Positions 1 to 8,214 of a stretch of 64,000 nucleotides of DNA are shown in pieces. The stretch is from NCBI GenBank assembly GCA_964609025.1, contig CAZSQM010000003.1:62001-126000 (forward strand), given 5' to 3'. Below the pieces are notes generated by a model. It was not told the DNA's origin and ran no database searches. It worked only from the letters and a program-made list of their open reading frames with translations. The position numbers were made by a program, and so were the translations under genes. The first letter of the stretch is position 1. Each line of letters begins with the position of its first letter. Source of the DNA: SIG307 sp964609025. Its GTDB lineage: Bacteria > Bacillota > Clostridia > Lachnospirales > Lachnospiraceae.

Positions 1-230
1 TAGGAACAAAGTTCACGCATATGCTCGGAACGGCGATGGATGCGGTAGTTTCGGTGCTGAACAGGACGCTGTTCCGCAATCATCCGATTTCAAAATCGTT
101 TGTATCGGTGCTCGCCGTAAGCGAACAGGAGGCAAAACAAACCTTCTCCCTGATTACGGGCAGTGTGTCCTTCGGCTTGCTGCTTGCGGCAACGGGACTT
201 GCGATTACGCTGCTTTATCTGCTTTTTTAA
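1..230 (+). CDS. C-terminal end of a membrane protein, possibly an ion-translocating NADH dehydrogenase/antiporter subunit (5' partial)
   Basis: The reading frame is open from the left edge (codons begin at position 3) to the stop at 228-230, so only about 75 C-terminal residues are present. They contain an amphipathic stretch followed by a hydrophobic segment with consecutive Leu/Ala/Gly near residues 50-70 of the visible part, which reads as a final transmembrane helix ending in LLYLLF. The pattern resembles my recollection of the C-terminal tail of large proton-conducting transporter subunits (NuoL/MrpA-like) in Clostridia, but no catalytic motif is visible and the family call is a guess. 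There is an internal ATG at 21, but the open frame upstream of it argues for a continuing gene. The following gene has its own promoter. Confidence 0.4.
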   Translation, partial: GTKFTHMLGTAMDAVVSVLNRTLFRNHPISKSFVSVLAVSEQEAKQTFSLITGSVSFGLLLAATGLAITLLYLLF

Positions 231-246
231 AAAATTTGGAAAGGTA

Positions 247-275
247 TTGAAACTCCGAAGTAAATTTGGTATTAT
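247..275 (+). promoter_or_regulatory. Sigma-A-type promoter upstream of cheX
   Basis: TTGAAA (247-252), a 17-bp spacer and TATTAT (270-275) lie just after the preceding stop codon. Transcription would start near 282, leaving a leader of about 90 nt before the CheX start codon. Confidence 0.55.
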
Positions 276-371
276 AAAATAAGATACGGAAACGGGAGGC
301 GCTTTTAAGGAACAGTGGCGTTATGTCCGCGTAAGATAAGCGGTTTACTTACAGAAAGGAATGGGGCTAAT

Positions 372-845
372 ATGGCAGGAAAGGTTTCGGCAGAGCATAT
401 CAACCCGTTTTTATTATCGGCAGAGCAGATTTTGGCTCAGGTGTGTGGAATTCAGACAAAAATAGGACAGATTTCCAAAGATAATATCGTAATCGACGGA
501 GAGCCGATGTTTATCATGCTCGGTGTCACCGGAGAAATGACCGGACAGGTCTGCATTGTGTTTGAGCTTGAGGTGGCGAAGGATATTGCTTCGCGCATGA
601 TGATGGGAATGCCGGTGACGGAAATTGATGATATGGCAAAGAGCGCTTTAAGCGAGCTCGGCAATATGATTATGGGCAATGCCGCGACGTTGCTCTCCAA
701 CAACAAACTGATGATTGACATTACGCCGCCGACGCTTGCAACCGGAAAAGCAAAGCTGACTTCGCCGGATATCACCTCGATTAAGGTGCCGTTATTGTAT
801 GAGGGCGGAGAAATTAAACTGTTCTTCCTGCTGAAGTTGGCATAG
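372..845 (+). CDS. cheX: CheX-family chemotaxis phosphatase / chemotaxis protein
   Basis: This 157-residue protein has the CheX fold signature. The SELGNMIMGNA stretch around residues 95-105 matches the E-x-x-N catalytic helix with which CheX/CheC/FliY proteins dephosphorylate CheY-P. Length is normal for CheX (about 150-160 residues). ATG 372 is chosen because it is preceded by AGAAAGGA (353-360), while the earlier in-frame start at 315 has no good ribosome binding site and lies in the leader. It would act in the cytoplasm to reset the CheY-P signal. It is not next to other chemotaxis genes; an MCP lies about 29 kb downstream. It appears to be monocistronic, with its own promoter and a strong terminator. 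Confidence 0.85.
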   Translation: MAGKVSAEHINPFLLSAEQILAQVCGIQTKIGQISKDNIVIDGEPMFIMLGVTGEMTGQVCIVFELEVAKDIASRMMMGMPVTEIDDMAKSALSELGNMIMGNAATLLSNNKLMIDITPPTLATGKAKLTSPDITSIKVPLLYEGGEIKLFFLLKLA

Positions 846-854
846 GGTACAGTA

Positions 855-884
855 AGGTGACGCAGTCGCATCACCTCTTTTTTT
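855..884 (+). terminator. Rho-independent terminator after cheX
   Basis: AGGTGA (855-860) pairs with TCACCT (871-876), with an inner GC/GC pairing in the loop, and is followed by seven T residues at 878-884. Confidence 0.75.
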
Positions 885-917
885 GGAGTAACAGAGAACG
901 AAATAGGAGAAAAGTAG

Positions 918-1472
918 ATGAGCAAGAGAAAAGCAAGAAATTATGAGTATCAGGGAAAGAAAGCGGCAGAGAAGGCCGTTCCGAATAAAAAGATTCGAAA
1001 TATCGTCATCGGAGCCGGAGGACTGCTTATCTTACTGCTGATTGTGTTAGTCTGTATCGAGTCCGGTCTGAAGAATAAAATTGTAATCAGGAACCGGTCG
1101 GGACACGATATTATTTCGTTGCGAATCTGGTATGAGGACAATTACGGAACCATGACCGAAGTGATGGACTTCGGCGCGGTTACGGCAAAGCAAAAGCTGA
1201 CGGAATCCACGGAGAAGTTAGAGCTTTCCGACCTTTTGGGCGAAGGATGGCTTACGGTGCAGATTGCATTTGCGGACGGTGGGGAAGCTGTGTTACAGAC
1301 CGGGCAGTTTTTGAATGATTTTAACGGCAAAATCACTCTGGAAATAGCAGATACCAGGGCAGAGGACCTGATGCTCCGCTTACAGGCGGGAGAGGGCTTG
1401 TTTAATTCTACTGCCGGGACAAACTGTGATGATGTTTATTATATCAATCCGAAGGACGGTTACATTGAGTAG
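918..1472 (+). CDS. Membrane-anchored protein of unknown function
   Basis: I do not recognise this 184-residue protein. It has a very basic N-terminus (residues 1-27, rich in Lys/Arg), one strongly hydrophobic segment at about residues 28-48 (IVIGAGGLLILLLIVLVCI), and a C-terminal part of about 135 residues that should lie outside the cell by the positive-inside rule. The outer part reads like a beta-rich domain (alternating hydrophobic residues, NRSGHDI, WLTVQIAF). It ends DGYIE with no anchor or lipobox. AGGAG at 907-911 supports ATG 918. It follows the cheX terminator and precedes the aconitase-family gene by 65 bp, so it may be co-transcribed with it, but nothing links their functions. 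Confidence 0.7.
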   Translation: MSKRKARNYEYQGKKAAEKAVPNKKIRNIVIGAGGLLILLLIVLVCIESGLKNKIVIRNRSGHDIISLRIWYEDNYGTMTEVMDFGAVTAKQKLTESTEKLELSDLLGEGWLTVQIAFADGGEAVLQTGQFLNDFNGKITLEIADTRAEDLMLRLQAGEGLFNSTAGTNCDDVYYINPKDGYIE

Positions 1473-1537
1473 AAGATGCGGCGTTACGCTGCTCTGAATA
1501 GAAGAGAGGCGCCTTTTGGCGCGGGAAGGGGAAAGAG

Positions 1538-3829
1538 ATGATTACATTACTGAAAAACGGTGCTTATGTGGTAAACGGTTCTGAAATAATCGAAGATACC
1601 GCTGAGGGAAAACAGAAGCTTTCGGCAATGCTCGGAACGGTTCCGACGGCGGAAGAAGCAAAGAAGGCAACGCTTTCCTACGGAATTTTGGAGGCACACA
1701 ACACCTCCGGCTCTATGGACAAGCTGAAGATTAAGTTCGATAAGCTGACCTCCCATGATATTACCTTCGTGGGTATTATACAGACGGCGAGAGCCAGCGG
1801 ACTGACGGAGTTTCCGGTGCCGTATGTGCTGACGAACTGTCATAACAGTCTTTGTGCGGTAGGAGGTACGATTAACGAGGATGACCATATGTTCGGCCTT
1901 TCCTGTGCGAAGCGTTACGGCGGTATTTATGTTCCGCCGCATCAGGCGGTCATTCACCAGTTTGCAAGAGAAATGCTTGCAGGCGGCGGCAAGATGATTC
2001 TCGGTTCCGACAGCCATACAAGATACGGCGCTTTGGGAACGATGGCAGTGGGCGAGGGCGGCCCGGAGCTCGTAAAGCAGCTGTTAAATAAGACCTACGA
2101 TATCAATATGCCGAAGGTAGTCGGCGTTCATCTGACCGGTAAGCCGGTAAAGGGCGTCGGCCCGCAGGATATCGCACTTGCCATTATCGGTGCGGTATTT
2201 GCCAACGGCTATGTAAATAATAAAGTCATGGAATTTTTCGGCGAGGGCGTTCATAATCTGAGCGTGGATTACCGTATCGGCGTGGATGTTATGACCACCG
2301 AAACAACCTGTCTTTCCTCCATTTGGGAAACCGATGCCGCCGTGGAGGGCTTCTACGAGCAGCACGGAAGAAAAGAAGAATATAAGGAATTGAAACTGGC
2401 GCCGGTGGTATATTACGACGGCTTAATCGAAGTGAACCTGGATAAGATTCGTCCGATGATTGCAATGCCGTTCCACCCGAGTAATGTTTACACGATTGCC
2501 GAGGTAAAGGAGAATCTGGAGGATATTCTTGCCGAGGTAGAAAAGAAAGCGTTAGTCAGCCTTGATAACAATAAAGTAACCTATAAGCTCCGTGATAAAA
2601 TCCGCAACGGCAGACTCTATATTGAGCAGGGCGTCATTGCGGGCTGCGCCGGCGGCGGCTTTGAGAATATCTGTGACGCTGCGGACATTTTGAAGGATAA
2701 GTTTATCGGTAACGACGAGTTCTCCTTAAGCGTTTATCCGGCGAGCCAGCCGATTTTCATGGAGCTTGTAAAGAACGGCAGAGTAGCGGAGTTAATGCGC
2801 GCGGGCGCAACGATTCGTACCGCGTTCTGCGGACCGTGCTTCGGTGCGGGGGATGTTCCGGCAAACAACGGCTTAAGTATCCGTCATTCGACCAGAAACT
2901 TCCCGAACCGCGAAGGTTCGAAGGTAACCAACGGTCAGATCGCTTCCGTAGCTCTTATGGACGCACGTTCCATTGCGGCAACCGCGGCAAACAAGGGTTA
3001 CTTAACCGGTGCGGACGAGCTTGATGTAACCTTTACGAAGCCGGCCTACTATTTTGATGCATCCATTTATGAAAACAGAGTTTACTTCGGTGCAGGAAAG
3101 CCGGATAAGACGGCAGAAGTAAAGTTCGGTCCGGGAATCGTGGACTGGCCGGCTATGTCCGCTCTGACCGACGATATGCTGTTAAAGGTCGTTTCCGAGA
3201 TTCACGATCCGGTCACGACAACGGACGAGCTGATTCCGTCCGGAGAAACCTCCTCGTACCGTTCCAACCCGCTGGGGCTTGCGGAGTTTACGCTTTCCAG
3301 AAAGGATCCGGCATATGTGGGACGCGCAAAGGAAGTCCAGAAGGCGGAGAAGGCGAGAATCGCAGGAGGCGGTCTTGCGGAAATCAGGGAGGCGAACGCA
3401 GAGGTTGCGGCAGCTTTTGAAGCCGTAGCAAAGCATCTCCCGGTCAATCCGGCGGCAACGGAAATCGGTAGCGTTATTTATGCGACAAAGCCGGGCGACG
3501 GTTCCGCAAGAGAGCAGGCTGCAAGCTGTCAGAAGGTACTGGGCGGTCTTGCAAACATTGCAAAGGAGTATGCAACAAAGCGTTATCGCAGCAATCTGAT
3601 TAACTGGGGTATGCTTCCGTTTTTAATTGACGGCGAGCTTCCGTTTAAGAACGGAGATTACATCTTCTTAAAGGAGATTAAGAAAGCGGTTGCGGAAAAG
3701 AAATCCGAGATTACCGCGTATGTTGTCGGAGAAACACTGGTGCCGTTTACGGTACGCCTCGGGGAACTGACGGAGGATGAACGTGAAATTATCATCAAGG
3801 GTTGTTTGATTAACTACTACCGCGGATAA
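1538..3829 (+). CDS. Aconitase-family hydratase (YbhJ-like)
   Basis: This is a 763-residue member of the aconitase superfamily, which interconverts hydroxy-acids using a [4Fe-4S] cluster. LGSDSHTRYGALG near residue 155 corresponds to the substrate-binding DSHT motif. The cluster cysteines are likely those in AGCAGGGFEN (about residue 370) and CGPCFG (about residue 430). The last 150 residues form the swivelling domain. The length and the changed GSDSHT context (no Cys before the motif) match the YbhJ-type hydratases rather than AcnA/AcnB or LeuC, so citrate is not a safe substrate assignment. A GGAAGGGG ribosome binding site precedes ATG 1538. No isopropylmalate or TCA-cycle genes adjoin it, so its substrate cannot be inferred from context. 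Confidence 0.8.
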   Translation: MITLLKNGAYVVNGSEIIEDTAEGKQKLSAMLGTVPTAEEAKKATLSYGILEAHNTSGSMDKLKIKFDKLTSHDITFVGIIQTARASGLTEFPVPYVLTNCHNSLCAVGGTINEDDHMFGLSCAKRYGGIYVPPHQAVIHQFAREMLAGGGKMILGSDSHTRYGALGTMAVGEGGPELVKQLLNKTYDINMPKVVGVHLTGKPVKGVGPQDIALAIIGAVFANGYVNNKVMEFFGEGVHNLSVDYRIGVDVMTTETTCLSSIWETDAAVEGFYEQHGRKEEYKELKLAPVVYYDGLIEVNLDKIRPMIAMPFHPSNVYTIAEVKENLEDILAEVEKKALVSLDNNKVTYKLRDKIRNGRLYIEQGVIAGCAGGGFENICDAADILKDKFIGNDEFSLSVYPASQPIFMELVKNGRVAELMRAGATIRTAFCGPCFGAGDVPANNGLSIRHSTRNFPNREGSKVTNGQIASVALMDARSIAATAANKGYLTGADELDVTFTKPAYYFDASIYENRVYFGAGKPDKTAEVKFGPGIVDWPAMSALTDDMLLKVVSEIHDPVTTTDELIPSGETSSYRSNPLGLAEFTLSRKDPAYVGRAKEVQKAEKARIAGGGLAEIREANAEVAAAFEAVAKHLPVNPAATEIGSVIYATKPGDGSAREQAASCQKVLGGLANIAKEYATKRYRSNLINWGMLPFLIDGELPFKNGDYIFLKEIKKAVAEKKSEITAYVVGETLVPFTVRLGELTEDEREIIIKGCLINYYRG

Positions 3830-3865
3830 TGCATGTTGGAGAATCATAGGAAGGACAAAACACAG

Positions 3866-5623
3866 ATGTGTAAGAAGTTTGGAATTGTAACGGCAGTTGC
3901 ATTGGGACTCGGCAGTCTGTTTTTGGCCTGCAACGGAAACAAGCAGGAGGGCAGTGCGGAGATAACACCGGTTGAAACGGTGACTCCGGGCCCTCTTTCT
4001 GTACTTCCGGAGCAGAGCGAAACCCCGACGGAGGTGCCTGTACGGGAGGCTACCGCAGCACCGACGCAGGCAGAAACGAAAAAGTCTGCGATTGTAAGTT
4101 ATCCCACACTGTATTCGGATATCCCGGATTTGGATATCATCCGTGTCGGCGAGGACTATTATATGGTCAGTACGACGATGAACCTGTGTCCGGGCGTGCC
4201 GGTTATGAAATCAAAGGACCTTGTTCACTGGCAGATTGTTAATTATGTGTATGATGTGCTGGAGGACGATGATTACGGTAACCTCGAAAACGGGAAGGAT
4301 ATGTATGCACGTGGTTCGTGGGCGGCATCGTTGCGTTATGACGAGAAAAGCGGCTTATTTTATGTAGCGTTTATGAGCAATAATCACGGATTTTATATCT
4401 ATACCACCGATGATATCGAAAACGGAACGTGGAAAAAGTACACAACAAATGCGTGGTATCACGACCCGGGATTATTGTTTGACGAGGGAAATCTGTATGT
4501 GCTTTCCGCAAGCGGCGGAACCTGTACCCTCCAACAGCTTCGCTTAAATGAGGAAAACGGTACGGTAGAACAGGTCGGAGGGGCAAAGAAAATCTTTTCC
4601 GCAACGGGGTGGTCGTTGTGGGAAGGCGCCCATGCCTATAAAATCGGCGATTACTATTATGTGTGTATTATTGCCTCGCCAACGGATCGCTGGATGCGGA
4701 CCGAAGTCTGTTACCGCTCCAAAGATTTACTTTTCGGTGAATGGGAGGAAAAGATTATTTACCAGGGCGGTTCCGGCGGTGTAAGCGCGGGGCTTGCCCA
4801 GGGAGGTCTGGTCCAGACACAGTACGGAGACTGGTACGGTTTTCTGTTTCAGGACCGGGGTGCCATCGGGCGCGTGCCGTCCATTGTTGCGATAAACTGG
4901 CAGGAGGACTGGCCGATAATGGGAACCTATGCCTTAAACGGTAAGTTTCTGGCGGGTGAAACCGATATGGCAATGCGAATTAATCTTTCGGACAGCGGAG
5001 AAGAAAGCTATTATGTCGGAGAGGATACCTTTGACTATGCGGAGGGCGAGAAACTGAAACCGGTATGGCAGTGGAACCATAATCCGGCGGAAGAATACTG
5101 GTCGGTTACGGAGAGGCCGGGATATCTCAGACTTACGACAGACCGTGTGGCAGAGAATGTTTACACCGCGCATAATTCCCTGACCCAGAGAACGGTGGGA
5201 CCTTCCTGCGAGGCGGAAATAAAGCTTTCCGCGGCAGGTTTGAATTGCGGGGACTATGCCGGGATTTGTGCAATGTCGGAGCGATACGGCATGATCGGCG
5301 TCTGCTGTGATGAAAACGGGGAGAAGTATATTTATCAGGCAGACGGTGCGTTTAAGACCGCCTTTGAAGCAGTCAACGCAAAAACAGAGGAGCCTTTGGC
5401 AGAGGATGCGGAGGTATGGTGTAAGATTTCCTATGATTTCGGTTCAAATCGGGCGGTCTTTTCTTACAGCCTCGACGGAGAAACCTGGGAAGTATTAGGA
5501 AAGCCGATGACATTGGGCTTTTCCACGGAAACGACCTTTATGGGGACCAGAAGCTGGCTGTTCTGTTACGCAACAAAAGAAGCCGGCGGTTATGCGGAGT
5601 TTGATTATTATAAGATACGTTAG
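3866..5623 (+). CDS. Glycoside hydrolase family 43 lipoprotein (arabinofuranosidase/xylosidase type)
   Basis: The 585-residue product starts with a signal peptide (MCKKFGIVTAVALGLGSLFL) ending in LFLAC, a probable lipobox, then a Pro/Thr/Glu-rich linker to about residue 75. A five-bladed GH43 propeller follows. IPDLDIIRVGEDYYM carries the catalytic base region, YHDPGLLFD the central Asp, and LWEGAHAYKIGDYYYV the likely acid Glu. From about residue 380 a beta-sandwich domain of the type often attached to GH43 enzymes follows (WNHNPAEEYWSV onward). ATG 3866 is preferred over the in-frame ATG 3833 because AGGAAGGA lies about 10 nt upstream and the signal peptide then begins properly. It probably trims arabinose or xylose from plant polysaccharide at the cell surface. 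It stands alone, without transporter or regulator. Confidence 0.85.
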   Translation: MCKKFGIVTAVALGLGSLFLACNGNKQEGSAEITPVETVTPGPLSVLPEQSETPTEVPVREATAAPTQAETKKSAIVSYPTLYSDIPDLDIIRVGEDYYMVSTTMNLCPGVPVMKSKDLVHWQIVNYVYDVLEDDDYGNLENGKDMYARGSWAASLRYDEKSGLFYVAFMSNNHGFYIYTTDDIENGTWKKYTTNAWYHDPGLLFDEGNLYVLSASGGTCTLQQLRLNEENGTVEQVGGAKKIFSATGWSLWEGAHAYKIGDYYYVCIIASPTDRWMRTEVCYRSKDLLFGEWEEKIIYQGGSGGVSAGLAQGGLVQTQYGDWYGFLFQDRGAIGRVPSIVAINWQEDWPIMGTYALNGKFLAGETDMAMRINLSDSGEESYYVGEDTFDYAEGEKLKPVWQWNHNPAEEYWSVTERPGYLRLTTDRVAENVYTAHNSLTQRTVGPSCEAEIKLSAAGLNCGDYAGICAMSERYGMIGVCCDENGEKYIYQADGAFKTAFEAVNAKTEEPLAEDAEVWCKISYDFGSNRAVFSYSLDGETWEVLGKPMTLGFSTETTFMGTRSWLFCYATKEAGGYAEFDYYKIR

Positions 5624-5684
5624 CGCTTTTGGAATCGGTGAAACAGGTAACAGAAAAAGAATTTGAAAAATTTAGAAAAAACAC

Positions 5685-5713
5685 TTGCGTTTTTGCAGTT
5701 CGGGTGCTATACT
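5685..5713 (+). promoter_or_regulatory. Sigma-A-type promoter of the rimP-nusA-infB operon
   Basis: TTGCGT (5685-5690), a 17-bp spacer and TATACT (5708-5713). Transcription would start near 5720, giving a leader of about 180 nt before rimP. Confidence 0.7.
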
Positions 5714-5740
5714 ATTTTTCGGTAACATAAAGGCTGAAGC

Positions 5741-5766
5741 AAAGAGTGGACGAAAGTCCACTCTTT
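5741..5766 (+). promoter_or_regulatory. GNRA-capped hairpin in the rimP leader
   Basis: An 11-bp perfect stem, 5741-5751 pairing with 5756-5766, is closed by a GAAA tetraloop. It begins about 20 nt after the inferred transcription start and is followed by only a short pyrimidine tract (CTTATGG), so it is a poor intrinsic terminator on its own. About 135 nt of further leader with several complementary segments separate it from rimP. From memory, a hairpin at this place is common before rimP/ylxS in Firmicutes; its role as attenuator, processing site or 5'-end stabiliser is not shown by this sequence. Confidence 0.65.
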
Positions 5767-5902
5767 CTTATGGTATAGGAAAGTCTTCCGGACGTTTCCG
5801 TACCACAAGAAACGCGACCGGAATGCGCACCCGCGTGATTGGAGATGTCGCAGGCAATAAGAACCACGGGATACAATCCTGAAAAGACGAAAGGAAGGGG
5901 CT

Positions 5903-6370
5903 ATGACAAAACGGGAAGAATATGAGCAGAGAACAGAAGCGCTGCTGCTTCCGATTATGGAGCGTACCGGCTTTGAACTGGTCGATGTCGAGTATGTGAA
6001 AGAGGGCAGCAATTATTATCTGCGTGCTTATATCGATAAGGAGGGCGGCATCACCATTGACGACTGCGAGATGGTCAGCCGGGAATTAAGTGATTTACTG
6101 GATGCGGAGGACTTTATTCCGGAAGCCTATTTTTTGGAAGTCAGTTCGCCGGGGCTTGGCAGACAGTTAAAGAAAGAAAAGGATTTCCGCCGCAGTCTTG
6201 GAGAAGAAGTCGAAGTAAAGCTGTATAAACCGATTGAGAAGAAAAAGGAATTCGAGGGCGTTTTAGAAAGCTTTGACAGTGAAACCATTGTGCTTCGTTT
6301 TTCGGAAACGGAAACGCTTACGATTCCGAGGGAGAGCATTGCAATGATAAAGTTGGCAATTCATTTTTAA
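5903..6370 (+). CDS. rimP: Ribosome maturation factor RimP
   Basis: This 155-residue cytoplasmic protein helps assemble the 30S subunit. The N-terminal half contains FELVDVEYVKEG and YLRAYIDKEGGITIDDC, the RimP core, with the conserved EVSSPGLGRQLKKEKDF junction. The C-terminal half is the small Sm-like barrel (GVLESFDSETIVLRF). Length is typical. AAGGAAGG precedes ATG 5903. It opens the conserved rimP-nusA-ylxR-ylxQ-infB-rbfA operon and is preceded by a long structured leader. Confidence 0.95.
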   Translation: MTKREEYEQRTEALLLPIMERTGFELVDVEYVKEGSNYYLRAYIDKEGGITIDDCEMVSRELSDLLDAEDFIPEAYFLEVSSPGLGRQLKKEKDFRRSLGEEVEVKLYKPIEKKKEFEGVLESFDSETIVLRFSETETLTIPRESIAMIKLAIHF

Positions 6371-6401
6371 AAGGAACCGAAAAAGGATAAGGAGGATAAT
6401 T

Positions 6402-7571
6402 ATGGACGCAAAGGAATTGATTGAGGCTTTAAATCAGCTGGAAAAGGAGAAAGGAATCAGCAAGGACATTTTACTGGAGGCAATTGAAAATTCGTTGATT
6501 GCGGCCTGCAAGAACAATTTCGGCAAGGCAGATAATATTAAAGTAAACATTGATCGCAAAACCGGTGAGGTAGTGGTCCTGGCAGAGAAAAGAGTCGTAG
6601 AAGAGGTGAACGATCCGGTGGAGGAGATTTCTCTTGCAGAGGCGGCCATCAAGTTTCCGTCGGAAAAGTATGAAATCGGCGACACGGTAAATATCGAAGT
6701 AACCCCGAAGAACTTCGGACGAATTGCGGCACAGAAGGCAAAGCAGGTAGTGGTTCAGAAAATTCGGGAAGAGGAACGCAAGGCAATTTTCAACCAGTAT
6801 TACGAAAAGGAAAAGGAAGTAGTGACCGGTGTGGTACAGAGATACCACGGAAATAACATCAATATCAATCTCGGAAAGTGTGAAGCAGTCTTAATGGAAA
6901 GCGACCAGGTCCGCGGAGAGGTATTCCGTCCGAACGATCGTATTAAGGTATATGTCACGGAGGTAAAGGAGTCTACGAAGGGACCGCGCATTAACGTATC
7001 CAGATCCCATCCGGAGCTGGTAAAGCGTCTGTTTGAATCCGAAGTAACCGAAATCAGGGACGGTATTGTGGAAATCAAGTCGATTTCCCGTGATGCGGGT
7101 TCCAGAACGAAAATGGCGGTAAAATCGTATGACGCCAATGTAGACCCGATCGGCGCCTGTGTCGGCGTCAACGGCGCCCGTATCAATGCCGTTGTAAATG
7201 AACTGCACGGTGAAAAGATTGATATTGTTGTCTGGAGCGATGATCCGGAGGTGCTGATTGAGAATGCGTTAAGTCCGGCAAAGGTAGTGGCGGTTACGGC
7301 AAATACCAAGGAGCGGACGGCACAGGTGATTGTTCCGGATTACCAGCTTTCCTTAGCAATCGGTAAAGAAGGCCAGAATGCAAGACTGGCGGCAAGACTG
7401 ACCGGTTATAAGATTGATATTAAGTCGGAGTCCCAGATGAAGAAGCCGTTGAAAAACGGGCAGGACAATAAGCAGGGGAATAAGCAGGGCAGCAGGCAGA
7501 CCGCTAAGCCGGCATCCGATGAGTCAACCGGTTATTATGATGAAATGGGTAACTGGAAGGGTGAACTTTAG
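6402..7571 (+). CDS. nusA: Transcription termination/antitermination factor NusA
   Basis: This 389-residue RNA-polymerase-binding factor modulates pausing and termination. The N-terminal polymerase-binding domain covers about residues 1-130, an S1 domain follows (VVTGVVQRYHGNNININLG), then two KH domains (IGACVGVNGARINAV and LAIGKEGQNARLAARL). The tail after residue 345 is low-complexity (repeated NKQG, then SDESTGYYDEMGNW) and there are no C-terminal acidic repeats, which is usual in Firmicutes. It starts 31 bp after rimP behind GGAGGA and is cotranscribed with the whole operon. Confidence 0.95.
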   Translation: MDAKELIEALNQLEKEKGISKDILLEAIENSLIAACKNNFGKADNIKVNIDRKTGEVVVLAEKRVVEEVNDPVEEISLAEAAIKFPSEKYEIGDTVNIEVTPKNFGRIAAQKAKQVVVQKIREEERKAIFNQYYEKEKEVVTGVVQRYHGNNININLGKCEAVLMESDQVRGEVFRPNDRIKVYVTEVKESTKGPRINVSRSHPELVKRLFESEVTEIRDGIVEIKSISRDAGSRTKMAVKSYDANVDPIGACVGVNGARINAVVNELHGEKIDIVVWSDDPEVLIENALSPAKVVAVTANTKERTAQVIVPDYQLSLAIGKEGQNARLAARLTGYKIDIKSESQMKKPLKNGQDNKQGNKQGSRQTAKPASDESTGYYDEMGNWKGEL

Positions 7572-7589
7572 AGGAAAGGAATTGATTGA

Positions 7590-7862
7590 ATGAAAAAAAT
7601 TCCGCTTCGTAAATGTACCGGTTGCGGTGAAATGAAGACAAAAAAAGAAATGATTCGCATTTTAAAAACGCCGGAGGACACTATCGTATTGGATACGACA
7701 GGGAAAAAGAACGGAAGAGGCGCTTATCTCTGTAATCAAACGGAGTGTTTAAAAAAAGCCAGAAAGAGCAAAGGACTGGAACGTTCGCTGCAATGCGCTA
7801 TTCCGACCGAGGTATATGAGCAATTGGAAAAGGAGTTGATGGCAAGTGGTACAGGAGAATGA
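7590..7862 (+). CDS. ylxR: YlxR/RnpM family RNA-binding protein
   Basis: The 90-residue protein has the YlxR signature: KCTGCGEMKTKKEM near the N-terminus and GRGAYLCNQTECLKKARKSKGLERS in the middle, with paired cysteines flanking a basic RNA-binding surface. Family members modulate RNase P activity (RnpM in Bacillus) and influence transcription. It lies between nusA and a YlxQ-type protein, as in other Firmicutes. Its 3' end overlaps the next gene by 17 nt, so translation is probably coupled. Confidence 0.92.
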   Translation: MKKIPLRKCTGCGEMKTKKEMIRILKTPEDTIVLDTTGKKNGRGAYLCNQTECLKKARKSKGLERSLQCAIPTEVYEQLEKELMASGTGE

Positions 7863-8208
7863 GGAAAAACGTGACGCTGTATCAAAAAAGATATACTCCT
7901 ATATCGGGCTGGCACAAAAGGCAGGAAAGTTGGCCGCAGGCGAATTTTTGACGGAGAAAGCAATCAAAGAAGGAAAAGCGGAGCTGATTCTGATTTCGGA
8001 GGAGGCTTCCGACAATACCCGAAAAAAATTTATCGACAGCGGTACTTATTATTCCGTACCGGTTTATCTGCTGGGCAGTAAGGAGGAACTCGGACATGCG
8101 ATGGGAAAAGAGTTCCGCGCATCCGCAGCGGTACTGGATGAAGGACTGGCAGCCGCAATAATGAAGCAACTGGCATATTTGGAACATGAGGATCAACGAC
8201 GGAGGTAA
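7846..8208 (+). CDS. L7Ae/YlxQ-family ribosomal protein (K-turn binding)
   Basis: This 120-residue protein matches the L7Ae/L30e/S12e fold: YIGLAQKAGKLAAGEFLTEKAIKEGKAELILISEEASDNT, then the second half DSGTYYSVPVYLLGSKEELGHAMGKEFRASAAVLD. YlxQ/YlxP-like proteins in this operon position bind kink-turn RNA. GTG 7846 is the likely start: AGGAG at 7831-7835 lies 10 nt upstream and there is no better ATG. The start lies within ylxR, which implies translational coupling. It ends 6 bp before infB. Confidence 0.88.
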   Translation: MVQENEEKRDAVSKKIYSYIGLAQKAGKLAAGEFLTEKAIKEGKAELILISEEASDNTRKKFIDSGTYYSVPVYLLGSKEELGHAMGKEFRASAAVLDEGLAAAIMKQLAYLEHEDQRRR

Positions 8209-8214
8209 GACTAC

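Noticed and set aside
5685..5882. 65-codon open frame over the rimP leader
   Set aside because: It starts inside the rimP -35 box and crosses the leader hairpin; it has no ribosome binding site.
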